6,754 nt of DNA. Origin: Clostridia bacterium. GTDB lineage: Bacteria > Bacillota > DSM-16504 > Desulfitibacterales > Desulfitibacteraceae. The DNA is taken from positions 1 through 6,754 of the forward strand of contig JAGXSK010000018.1 of the NCBI GenBank assembly GCA_018333845.1, in the 5' to 3' direction. The number at the start of each line of letters is the position of its first letter. Within the stretch, counting starts at the first letter, position 1. Shown piece by piece: positions 1 through 6,034 of this stretch. The position numbers were made by a program, and so were the translations under genes. Below the pieces are notes generated by a model. It worked only from the letters and a program-made list of their open reading frames with translations, had not been told where the DNA came from and ran no database searches.

Positions 1-578
1 GGATAATCCCGAGAGACTTCCTTGCAGCACTCTAGAAATAATCCATCTGTCAGCTTCAAAATATTGGCTTTATGCACAGCAGTCACTTTCTTTCTATTAT
101 ACATTTTAGCATATTCAAATGCAAAGTGTGCTATTCTTCTAGAGGCATCAGCAGAAATAATTTTTATTGCTTCTGCCCTGCCCTCTTCAACCTGTCTTTC
201 TATTCCTACGTAAAGGTCTTCAGTGTTTTCTCTGACAACAACAAGATCAACATTTTCAAATCTGGTCCTTACATTGGGTAAATTTTTTACTGGCCTTAGA
301 TTTGCATAAAGGTTTAGTTCTTTTCGTAGCGTTACATTTACACTTTTAAAGCCCTTTCCTACAGGTGTGGTAATAGGGCCTTTTAAAGCAACTTTATTTC
401 TTTTAATGGAATCCAGTACCGAAATTGGCAAGGGGGTTCCTTCCCTTTCAATTACTTTTTCTCCTGCCTCTACTTCTTCCCATTCCAGGGGGGAACCTGC
501 AGCTGCCAATATCCTTAATGTGGCACCCATTACCTCTGGACCTATACCGTCTCCAGGTATAATAGTAACTTTTTGCAT
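1..578 (-). CDS. icd: Isocitrate dehydrogenase (NAD-type, IDH/IMDH family), C-terminus cut by window edge
   Basis: Oxidatively decarboxylates isocitrate to 2-oxoglutarate in the cytoplasm. The first 192 codons are visible; family members of this short type are about 330 residues, so roughly 140 are missing. The N-terminus IIPGDGIGPEV is the family dinucleotide-fold signature. GPITTPVGKGFKS (67-79) and SVNVTLRKELNLYANLRP (79-96) carry Ser79, Asn81, Arg85 and Arg95, matching the isocitrate-binding Ser/Asn/Arg set of E. coli Icd. Isopropylmalate dehydrogenases differ at these positions. RENTEDLYVG (116-125) gives Arg116 and Tyr123, and VHKANIL gives catalytic Lys170. The metal-binding aspartates and the residues that set NAD versus NADP lie outside the window, so cofactor choice is inferred from family type only. 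The ATG at 578-576 is preceded by AGGG seven bases upstream. It starts 63 bp after the aconitase stop, with no promoter seen between them, so the two are probably cotranscribed. Confidence 0.9.
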   Translation of the reverse strand, partial: MQKVTIIPGDGIGPEVMGATLRILAAAGSPLEWEEVEAGEKVIEREGTPLPISVLDSIKRNKVALKGPITTPVGKGFKSVNVTLRKELNLYANLRPVKNLPNVRTRFENVDLVVVRENTEDLYVGIERQVEEGRAEAIKIISADASRRIAHFAFEYAKMYNRKKVTAVHKANILKLTDGLFLECCKEVSRDY

Positions 579-641
579 ATCATCACCCTATTCTTTTATT
601 TGGCTTTTTAATTACTTCTAATTATGCTGCTGCTTAAGCTG

Positions 642-2567
642 CTACTTACTCATGGTAGTAAAATTCAACAGTCCACCTGCCAGCAAAATCTCCTTCTGCC
701 TAGGTGTAATGTCTAGTATCACAGAAATATTAACACCTTTAGTCTCATTAACTAATATTCCCTTCCCATTCAGTACCATGGAATGGACATCCTGAGCATA
801 TAAATTATCATTTATGCTTATATCTTCCATGTCTTCTGGTCTTTCAAAGGTTAACGGCAAAATGCCAAAGTTAATTAAATTGGCCTTGTGTATTCTTGCA
901 AAAGATTTTGCTATGATTCCCTTTATCCCAAGGTATAAAGGAGCTAGTGCAGCGTGCTCTCTGCTTGATCCCTGACCATAGTTGTCACCGCCTATAATAA
1001 AACCACCCTTGTTTTCCATTGCCCTCCTGGGAAAATCCTCATCAACAGGGGCAAAGCAGTACTCAGCTAACTTTGGAATATTTGATCTAAAGGGGAGAAG
1101 CTTTGCGTCAGAAGGCATAATATGGTCAGTGGTAATATTGTCGCCTACCATAAGCAGGACCTTGCCGTTTATATTTTTTCCTAGAGGTTTAGCCTTTGGC
1201 ACAGGCTTGATATTAGGCCCCCTTACCACTTCCACAGTTGATGGGTCTTCTGGTGGCTTGATTATCATACTGTCATCTATGGTAAACCTTTCGGGATAGT
1301 CTATATTTACCATTTCTCCCAGGGTTCTTGGATCAGTTAAGTAACCTGTAATTGCTGCTGCAGCTGCCGTCTCTGGGCTAGCTAGATAAACTTTGGCAGT
1401 TTTTGTTCCACTTCTGCCTTCAAAATTTCTATTAAAGGTTCTTACTGAAACAGCATTATTTGCAGGTGCCTGCCCCATGCCAATGCATGGTCCACAGGTG
1501 CACTCTAGTATCCTGGCACCTGCACTAATAAGGTCCCCCAATGCCCCATTATCAGCCATCATTTGTAAAACCTGTTTGGAACCAGGAGAAATTACTAGAC
1601 TAACCTCTGGATGGACCTTTTTGCCCTTTAGGATAGCAGCAACCCTCATTAAATCTGTATACGAAGAGTTGGTACAGCTTCCCATGGCAACCTGATCTAC
1701 CTTGAGGTTTTTTATATTTGTTAAAGGAACTACATTGTCTGGACTGTGCGGCTGGGCAACTAAAGGCTCTAGCTCAGAGAGATTAATGGATACAATTTCA
1801 TGGTAGTTTGCATTTTCATCAGCCTGGAGGGAAACCCATTCTGTTTCTCTTCCCTGGGCTTTAAGAAACCTTAAGGTCTCTTCATCGCTGGGGAAAATAG
1901 AAGTAGTAGCACCCAACTCTGCTCCCATATTTGTTATGGTAGCCCTTTCTGGAACTGAAAGATTTTTAACACCTTCTCCTGCGTATTCAAAAATTTTTCC
2001 AACCCCACCTTTTACTCCAAGCTCCTTAAGGAGATGAAGGATAACGTCCTTGGCTGATACCCAGGGCTGTAGTTTTCCTGCCAATTCAACTTTTACCACC
2101 TTGGGCATGGTCAAATAATATGGGCCTCCAGCCATGGCTACTGCAACGTCTAATCCTCCAGCACCCATGGCAAGCATACCCATGCCGCCAGCAGTGGGAG
2201 TGTGGCTGTCAGAACCCAGCAGGGTTTCCCCGGGAACGGCAAATCGTTCTAAATTCACCTGATGGCAAATGCCATTTCCAGGTTTGGAAAAATATACTCC
2301 ATGCTTGGCTGCCACAGTCTCAATATATTTATGGTCATCTGCATTTTCAAAGCCTGTTTGTAAAGTATTATGGTCAATATATGCCACAGATCTTTTGGTT
2401 TTTACCCTGGAAATCTCCATGGCCTCCAGCTGTAAATAAGCCATGGTTCCGGTAGAATCCTGGGTTAAGGTTTGATCTATTCTGAGGCCAATTTCTATTC
2501 CTGTATTAATATTATTACCCTCAACTAAATGTGATTTAACAATCTTTTCAACAATGTTTAATGTCAT
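642..2567 (-). CDS. acnA: Aconitate hydratase, Aquifex-type monomeric [4Fe-4S] aconitase
   Basis: Isomerises citrate to isocitrate via cis-aconitate. The protein has 641 residues, shorter than the roughly 890-residue AcnA/IRP1 class and consistent with the 'Aquifex-type' aconitase family. Cluster ligands are Cys298 (GSCTNSS) plus Cys358 and Cys361 (CGPCIG). DSHT (120-123) and NRNFEGRSG (379-387) are conserved active-site segments. The C-terminal swivel domain contains GDNITTDHI (475-483), GGDNYGQGSSREHA (526-539) and SFARIHKANLINFGILPL (555-572). The frame stays open to an ATG at 2666, but I place the start at 2567. That gives the usual N-terminus MTLNIVEKIV, has GGGAG eight bases upstream, and keeps the strong promoter outside the coding region. 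The longer start would place the -10 box inside the gene. It ends in TAG and is followed by icd, the next pathway enzyme. Homoaconitase or isopropylmalate isomerase is less likely: the protein is a single chain with a fused swivel domain, and its neighbour has the isocitrate Ser-x-Asn motif. Confidence 0.95.
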   Translation of the reverse strand: MTLNIVEKIVKSHLVEGNNINTGIEIGLRIDQTLTQDSTGTMAYLQLEAMEISRVKTKRSVAYIDHNTLQTGFENADDHKYIETVAAKHGVYFSKPGNGICHQVNLERFAVPGETLLGSDSHTPTAGGMGMLAMGAGGLDVAVAMAGGPYYLTMPKVVKVELAGKLQPWVSAKDVILHLLKELGVKGGVGKIFEYAGEGVKNLSVPERATITNMGAELGATTSIFPSDEETLRFLKAQGRETEWVSLQADENANYHEIVSINLSELEPLVAQPHSPDNVVPLTNIKNLKVDQVAMGSCTNSSYTDLMRVAAILKGKKVHPEVSLVISPGSKQVLQMMADNGALGDLISAGARILECTCGPCIGMGQAPANNAVSVRTFNRNFEGRSGTKTAKVYLASPETAAAAAITGYLTDPRTLGEMVNIDYPERFTIDDSMIIKPPEDPSTVEVVRGPNIKPVPKAKPLGKNINGKVLLMVGDNITTDHIMPSDAKLLPFRSNIPKLAEYCFAPVDEDFPRRAMENKGGFIIGGDNYGQGSSREHAALAPLYLGIKGIIAKSFARIHKANLINFGILPLTFERPEDMEDISINDNLYAQDVHSMVLNGKGILVNETKGVNISVILDITPRQKEILLAGGLLNFTTMSK

Positions 2568-2575
2568 TTTCTCAA

Positions 2576-2580
2576 CTCCC
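2576..2580 (-). promoter_or_regulatory. Ribosome binding site that fixes the aconitase start
   Basis: GGGAG on the minus strand lies eight bases before the ATG at 2567-2565. It supports this start over the upstream in-frame ATGs at 2666, 2657 and 2645, which overlap or precede the predicted promoter. Confidence 0.8.
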
Positions 2581-2618
2581 AGATTACTATTTAAATAATA
2601 TGCAACAATTTCCAGCCC

Positions 2619-2644
2619 TATTTCTGCACGCAAGTATTTCTGCA
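2619..2644 (-). repeat. Direct repeat TGCAGAAATA at the predicted aconitase transcription start
   Basis: The 10-base unit TGCAGAAATA occurs on the minus strand at 2644-2635 and again at 2628-2619, a 16-bp period. It begins about five bases downstream of the -10 box, so it covers the predicted start site and the first part of the leader. It could be a repressor site or an RNA element. Two copies of 10 bases in AT-rich DNA could also be chance. Confidence 0.45.
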
Positions 2645-2648
2645 TACA

Positions 2649-2678
2649 ATTATACATTGCTTTCAAGGATTAAGTCAA
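2649..2678 (-). promoter_or_regulatory. Sigma-A-type promoter for acnA-icd
   Basis: On the minus strand, TTGACT (2678-2673) is followed after 18 bp by a perfect TATAAT (2654-2649). The -35 box matches the TTGACA consensus at five of six positions. Transcription would begin near 2642, leaving a leader of about 75 bases before the aconitase ATG. It sits in the 147-bp gap after the HAD gene and is the best promoter in the window. No classic terminator hairpin with a U-run separates it from the HAD gene. Confidence 0.8.
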
Positions 2679-2683
2679 CAAAT

Positions 2684-2702
2684 GCTGGCAATAAGCTGGC
2701 AA
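2684..2702 (-). repeat. Tandem TTGCCAGC repeat just upstream of the acnA -35 box
   Basis: On the minus strand TTGCCAGC occurs twice (2702-2695 and 2691-2684), separated by TTA, an 11-bp period or about one helical turn. The downstream copy ends five bases before the -35 box. Two same-face sites abutting a promoter are a common layout for an activator or repressor. No regulator is assigned: the pattern does not match the ATAA-N7-TTAT dyad known for CcpC at Bacillus citB. Confidence 0.5.
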
Positions 2703-2714
2703 AAGACAGTGTTA

Positions 2715-3512
2715 TCAGCAACATCTTTCCTTAAATAAGCCTAACAGCTCACTTATTCTACCTATTTCATAGTCTGGTTTAACTCCCTGCACCTGGGTAC
2801 TGGCCTCATGATTTATCCATATGGAGGTTATGTCCACGCCATTGGCTCCGGCTATATCCCTTGCCATACTGTCACCTATCATAACTGCTTCCTGTGGAGA
2901 TACCCCTAGCTTTGTTAGGGCCTCCATGAAGATTTCTGGCTTGGGCTTGCCAACACCAACTTCTCCAGACACCACAATAACCTCAAAAAACCTGTTCAGA
3001 TTGGCTTTAGAAACCTTTTCTCTTTGCAGGTCAGGAGCTCCATTGGTTATCATGGCTAATTTATAATTCTTTTTTAGCTCCTCCAGGGTTTTTTCCACCC
3101 CTGGAAAGGTATAAAACCTTTCCTTCCTTTCTTTTTTGTATTTTTCACCTAGTTTAACTGCCAGGGCAAAATTATTAATGCCAAGGTCTTTTAAGGCATT
3201 TAACCATGCTTCTCTTCTATATACCGGGCCCCAATTATGCAAAACAGCAAACCTTGGATCCTCTCCTTGAAATTCAGCACACAAGGCTTCTGTAAAGCTT
3301 ATCTGTATATCATCACAGTAATCAAATAATTCATAGTCTGTCCATAGTTTCTTTCCATGCACCAAAAGTGACTCAAATAGAACCGACAAATCCACCTGCT
3401 TCAGTTCAGATATATTTTCACATGCAGCATAAAATGCTTTCCTTGTTGCCTCTTCCTCTACTATTAAAGTGTTGTCTAAATCAAAAATAATGGCCTTCTT
3501 TTCTTTAAGCAC
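2715..3512 (-). CDS. HAD-superfamily hydrolase, subfamily IA (phosphatase-like)
   Basis: A 265-residue soluble haloacid-dehalogenase-fold protein, expected to be a Mg-dependent phosphatase acting through an aspartyl-phosphate. All four HAD motifs are intact: FDLDNTL (10-16) with nucleophile Asp11 and acid/base Asp13; TNG (156-158); Lys189 in GVGKPKPEIF; and IGDSMARDI (212-220) with Asp214 and Asp219. Residues about 17-130 form a helical C1 cap. The general shape resembles YjjG and N-acylneuraminate-9-phosphatase relatives, but the substrate cannot be read from sequence. The start is GTG at 3512-3510, with AAAGGAG 12 bases upstream, an unusually long gap. An in-frame TGA lies upstream and no better start follows before the catalytic motif. 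The protein ends in Cys-Cys. It lies 119 bp after phzF with no promoter recognised between, so it may be read from the hisS-phzF transcript. Confidence 0.88.
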   Translation of the reverse strand: MLKEKKAIIFDLDNTLIVEEEATRKAFYAACENISELKQVDLSVLFESLLVHGKKLWTDYELFDYCDDIQISFTEALCAEFQGEDPRFAVLHNWGPVYRREAWLNALKDLGINNFALAVKLGEKYKKERKERFYTFPGVEKTLEELKKNYKLAMITNGAPDLQREKVSKANLNRFFEVIVVSGEVGVGKPKPEIFMEALTKLGVSPQEAVMIGDSMARDIAGANGVDITSIWINHEASTQVQGVKPDYEIGRISELLGLFKERCC

Positions 3513-3524
3513 AGTCTCTAGCAG

Positions 3525-3531
3525 CTCCTTT
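3525..3531 (-). promoter_or_regulatory. Distant Shine-Dalgarno for the GTG-started HAD gene
   Basis: AAAGGAG on the minus strand is a strong ribosome binding site but lies 12 bases before the GTG. No ATG or TTG exists in frame between the two. An in-frame CTG directly after the site is too close to be used. GTG with wide spacing suggests modest translation. Confidence 0.55.
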
Positions 3532-3631
3532 ACAATTCCTTTATAAAACTTAGGTCATCATGGGCATCTGGCGAGAAATTTGAATGCACACATGCCTATC
3601 TGCTATTAAATCCACAAGCATATTCACTTCA

Positions 3632-4420
3632 CTACGCGGTCAGCTCTCCCTTAAGAACTGTTACAGCCCTGCCCATTAATAGTACTCTCTCACCTTCTAC
3701 ACTAACCTTAACAACGCCAGTTCTCCTGGAAACCTGCAGCCCTGTTAATGGATTTTTGCCAAGCTTTTGCTTCCAAAAAGGCCCGAGACAGCAGTGGGCA
3801 GAACCGGTAACAGGATCTTCATTGATTCCTACACCTGGTGCAAAATACCTTGACACAAAATCATAACTTTCAAGCTTTGACTTGCTTGTAACAATAACAC
3901 CTCTATATCCTAAAATACTGCCCAGGAAACTGAAGTCTGGTGCTAAACCCCGAATAATATCCTCTGTTTCATATTCAAACAAATAGTCCAGGCGGTTTCT
4001 GCCTGTGTATATGGGTTTAGCTCCAATTGCTTTGATGATCTCCTCAGGGGGGTCTGTTTCCTTCTCAGGTTCAGCAGGAAAGTTAAGCTCTATCCAATCC
4101 CCCCTTACTAAAGCTGTTAATAGCCCACTTTTGGTATAAAATCTGGCCTGCTGGTCTAAATTTAAATAACCATTTTCCCACAGGGCATGGGCACTAGCCA
4201 GGGTAGCATGACCGCATAAATCAACTTCTGCTGCAGGAGTAAACCAGCGCAAATCATATCCATCTTTTTCTGGATATAAAAAAGCTGTTTCTGATAAATT
4301 CATCTCCTGGGCCACTGCCTGCATCCACTCTTCGTCTTTTATTTCATTTAAAATGCATACAGCGGCAGGATTTCCTTTAAAAGGCTCTTGGGTAAAAGCA
4401 TCTACCTGATATATTTTCAT
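3632..4420 (-). CDS. PhzF-family isomerase/epimerase-like protein
   Basis: A 262-residue protein of the PhzF/YddE family, cytoplasmic, with the diaminopimelate-epimerase-like double fold. The N-terminus KIYQVDAFTQEPFKGNPAAVC (2-22) is the family signature. NLSETAF (41-47) holds Glu44, equivalent to the catalytic glutamate of PhzF. DLCGHATLASAHAL (67-80) and GINEDPVTGSAHC (198-210) are the two glycine-rich segments at the domain interface. Length is slightly short of the usual 270-300 residues but complete. Characterised PhzF acts in phenazine synthesis; no other phenazine gene is visible, and most homologues in Firmicutes have unknown substrates, so only the family is assigned. The ATG at 4420 has AGGGAG nine bases upstream. 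That site could pair with CCCT just before the start codon in a four-base-pair hairpin. It follows hisS by 103 bp. Confidence 0.9.
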   Translation of the reverse strand: MKIYQVDAFTQEPFKGNPAAVCILNEIKDEEWMQAVAQEMNLSETAFLYPEKDGYDLRWFTPAAEVDLCGHATLASAHALWENGYLNLDQQARFYTKSGLLTALVRGDWIELNFPAEPEKETDPPEEIIKAIGAKPIYTGRNRLDYLFEYETEDIIRGLAPDFSFLGSILGYRGVIVTSKSKLESYDFVSRYFAPGVGINEDPVTGSAHCCLGPFWKQKLGKNPLTGLQVSRRTGVVKVSVEGERVLLMGRAVTVLKGELTA

Positions 4421-4523
4421 TAGGGTTCTCTCCCTTCTTATATTACAAATGAAACCATTCTAAGAACATCAAAATAATCATGGGATACAAGAAACCATTT
4501 TTTCAACTCCCAATCATTTATTA
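4421..4523 (-). other. hisS-phzF intergenic region with a 9-bp direct repeat
   Basis: This 103-bp gap begins with two further in-frame TAA codons after the hisS stop. GAAACCATT (plus-strand reading) occurs at 4451-4459 and 4491-4499, exactly 40 bp apart. I see no strong terminator hairpin and no convincing promoter. The nearest candidate (TTGATG, 19 bp, TGTAAT) would start transcription on top of the phzF ribosome binding site. Read-through from hisS is therefore the simpler model. Confidence 0.4.
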
Positions 4524-5834
4524 TTATTTAATCTTGGCAATTATTTCTGAAATAGTAAGGGTATCCTGTTCCCCACTCTTCATGTCTTTAAATGTCAAAA
4601 GGTTACTTTTAACTTCATCACTACCTATAAGAATTACATAGGGTATACCAAGCTTGTTGGCATAGTTTAGCTTCTTGGCAATTTTGGTGTCTTCAACATA
4701 TACTTCTGAAATAATGCCGTTATCTCTCAACTCATTAGCTGCCTTGATGCAGTATTCAAAATCCTCATTAATTGGGATAACCAAAACCTGCGATAGGGTT
4801 GCTGCTTCAGGCTGGATTATATTTGCTTCCCTTAACTGATAAAAAAGCCTTGTTAATCCAATGGATATGCCAACACCAGGGAGCTTTTGGGTTGTATAGT
4901 ATTCGGCAAGATTGTCATACCTTCCCCCTGAACAGACGCTTCCTATTTCTGGGTAGTCATTTAGCATGGTTTCATACACTGTGCCAGTATAGTAATCTAG
5001 CCCTCTTGCTATCCTCAAGTCAATTGCATAGTTTTTTTCAGGCACATTAAATGCTTTTATGTACCGGACAACCTGGGCAAGCTCTTCCAATCCTTCTTTA
5101 AATATATTATTGGAAATGTTTAAAGTTCTTAAAGCCTCAATAATCTGTGAGTTGCTTCCCCTGATTCTAATAAATTCAAGAAGTCGTTGAATGGAAGCCT
5201 CACTTAATCCAAGGTCTTTAAGCTCTTTAATTACTGAATCTTGTCCAATTTTTTCCAGCTTATCTATTATTCTTAAAACTTCTGCTTTATCCTTAATGGC
5301 AAGTTCATCAAAATAACCATTAAGAACCTTCCTGTTGTTTATCCTAATTGTAAAGGAATCAAAACCAAGATCTTTAAAGGTTGAATAAATTACACTTGGT
5401 ATTTCCGCATCGTTGAAAATACTCAGTCTGCCATTACCAACAATATCTATATCGCACTGATAGAATTCTCGAAATCTCCCCTTCTGGTTTCTTTCACCTC
5501 TGTATACCTTGCCAATATGGTATCTGCGAAAGGGAAAGGTCAAGGAAGAAAAATACTGGGCCACATAGCGTGCCAGGGGAACCGTAAGGTCAAATCTTAA
5601 TGAAAGGTCCGTATCCCCCTTCATGAAACGATAGATTTGTTTTTCTGTTTCTCCCCCTCCCTTGGCCAAAAGAATTTCGGACTTTTCTATTACAGGCGTG
5701 TCAATGGGAATATAGCCATACTTCTCAAAATTAGCTCTAATTTTATCCAGCATTTTATTGAATAGGAGTTGATCTGCCGGCAAAAGCTCCATAAAGCCTG
5801 GCAATATGGACGGCTTTACGATAGAATTATTCAT
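4524..5834 (-). CDS. hisS: Histidyl-tRNA synthetase
   Basis: Charges tRNA-His with histidine; a cytoplasmic class II synthetase that normally acts as a homodimer. The 436 residues match the family's roughly 420-430. RFDLTVPLARYVA (80-92) is conserved near the active site. YRGERNQKGRFREFYQ (111-126) is motif 2 with Arg112. The HisRS-specific histidine loop RGLDYYTGTVYE (277-288) is intact, and GVGISIGLTRL (320-330) is motif 3 with Arg329. The C-terminal part, from about 345, fits the anticodon-binding domain. The complete His loop and motif 2 arginine argue against the inactive regulatory paralogue HisZ. The N-terminus reads LPGFMELLPADQ where canonical bacterial HisRS has an RGTxDxLP-type segment, so this is a divergent subtype and may be a second copy in the genome. 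The ATG at 5834 has GGAGGG six bases upstream. It ends in three tandem TAA codons. No T-box leader is present upstream. Confidence 0.95.
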   Translation of the reverse strand: MNNSIVKPSILPGFMELLPADQLLFNKMLDKIRANFEKYGYIPIDTPVIEKSEILLAKGGGETEKQIYRFMKGDTDLSLRFDLTVPLARYVAQYFSSLTFPFRRYHIGKVYRGERNQKGRFREFYQCDIDIVGNGRLSIFNDAEIPSVIYSTFKDLGFDSFTIRINNRKVLNGYFDELAIKDKAEVLRIIDKLEKIGQDSVIKELKDLGLSEASIQRLLEFIRIRGSNSQIIEALRTLNISNNIFKEGLEELAQVVRYIKAFNVPEKNYAIDLRIARGLDYYTGTVYETMLNDYPEIGSVCSGGRYDNLAEYYTTQKLPGVGISIGLTRLFYQLREANIIQPEAATLSQVLVIPINEDFEYCIKAANELRDNGIISEVYVEDTKIAKKLNYANKLGIPYVILIGSDEVKSNLLTFKDMKSGEQDTLTISEIIAKIK

Positions 5835-5840
5835 TGCTTT

Positions 5841-5846
5841 CCCTCC
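5841..5846 (-). promoter_or_regulatory. Strong ribosome binding site of hisS
   Basis: GGAGGG on the minus strand lies six bases before the ATG at 5834-5832. It is a near-ideal Shine-Dalgarno and fixes the hisS start. Confidence 0.8.
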
Positions 5847-5857
5847 ATCTTTTATTA

Positions 5858-5895
5858 AATACTATATTTAGTATTGTTTTTATAATTTAGTATTG
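5858..5895 (-). promoter_or_regulatory. Operator-like cluster of three TAGTATT half-sites upstream of hisS
   Basis: On the plus strand AATACTA (5858-5864) and TAGTATT (5869-5875) form a perfect 7-bp inverted repeat with a 4-base centre. A third half-site, TAGTATT (5888-5894), repeats the second with a 19-bp period; the shared unit is 11 bases, ATTTAGTATTG (5866-5876 and 5885-5895). The cluster ends about 11 bp before the ribosome binding site. A palindrome plus an extra half-site beside a promoter is typical of repressor binding. AT-rich composition raises the chance of coincidence, but an exact 11-base repeat is notable. Confidence 0.5.
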
Positions 5896-5908
5896 GTTTT
5901 ATAGAAAA
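5879..5908 (-). promoter_or_regulatory. Weak candidate promoter for hisS
   Basis: On the minus strand TTTTCT (5908-5903) and TATAAA (5884-5879) are separated by 18 bp. The -10 box matches five of six consensus bases, but the -35 matches only three of six. Transcription would begin near 5872, inside the AATACTA/TAGTATT palindrome. The region is so AT-rich that other -10-like sequences occur nearby. Confidence 0.3.
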
Positions 5909-6003
5909 ACAGCATATACCCATGGGTTAGTAATGATTTAAGAAGGTTATTTCTTATTTTCTCTAACAGTTTAATGCAAACTTAGATTTTTGTCCAGAAT
6001 TAG

Positions 6004-6025
6004 CCATTAATATTGGTGGTAATGG
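6004..6025 (-). terminator. Weak hairpin after the QueG-like gene
   Basis: CCATTA and TAATGG form a 6-bp inverted repeat around a 10-base loop, nine bases past the TAG stop at 6035-6037. The stem is AT-rich and is not followed by a U-run on the minus strand, so it is a poor intrinsic terminator at best. Confidence 0.2.
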
Positions 6026-6034
6026 TCACCTTAA

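Larger units (their letters stand above)
5835..6034 (-). other. Intergenic region before hisS; no T-box found
   Basis: This 200-bp AT-rich gap holds the hisS ribosome binding site, the TAGTATT cluster and a 10-bp perfect palindrome ACCCATGGGT (5918-5927). I searched by eye for the conserved T-box core (AGGGTGGNACCGCG type) and for a strong terminator hairpin with a U-run on the minus strand, and found neither. No open reading frame or tRNA-like structure was recognised. Confidence 0.5.

Noticed and set aside
22..621. Plus-strand open frames opposite icd (22-213, 72-281, 367-621)
   Set aside because: The minus strand clearly encodes isocitrate dehydrogenase with all expected active-site residues; the plus frames show no motif.
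612..644. Possible pyrrolysine read-through of the aconitase TAG stop, which would add a short QLKQQHN tail
   Set aside because: Three of five visible genes end in TAG, so TAG works as a normal stop here. The tail is only seven residues and has no family support.
597..645. GCTGC repeats around a TTAA centre between acnA and icd, considered as a terminator
   Set aside because: The GCTGC copies are direct rather than inverted. Only the 8-base GCTTAAGC is palindromic, with no U-run, so no terminator is supported.
2120..2455. Plus-strand open frames opposite aconitase (also 982-1299 and 1393-1695)
   Set aside because: They are antisense shadows of a strongly conserved gene, with no family motifs or ribosome sites.
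2568..2666. 33-residue N-terminal extension of aconitase from the ATG at 2666
   Set aside because: It spans the TATAAT box and the predicted transcription start, does not resemble aconitase N-termini, and the internal ATG at 2567 has a proper Shine-Dalgarno.
3550..3621. 23-residue reading frame on the minus strand between phzF and the HAD gene (ATG at 3621, TAA at 3550)
   Set aside because: It has no good ribosome binding site, no recognisable motif, and is short enough to occur by chance in the gap.
5835..6034. T-box riboswitch upstream of hisS
   Set aside because: No AGGGTGGNACCGCG-type antiterminator core and no strong terminator hairpin are visible on the minus strand.
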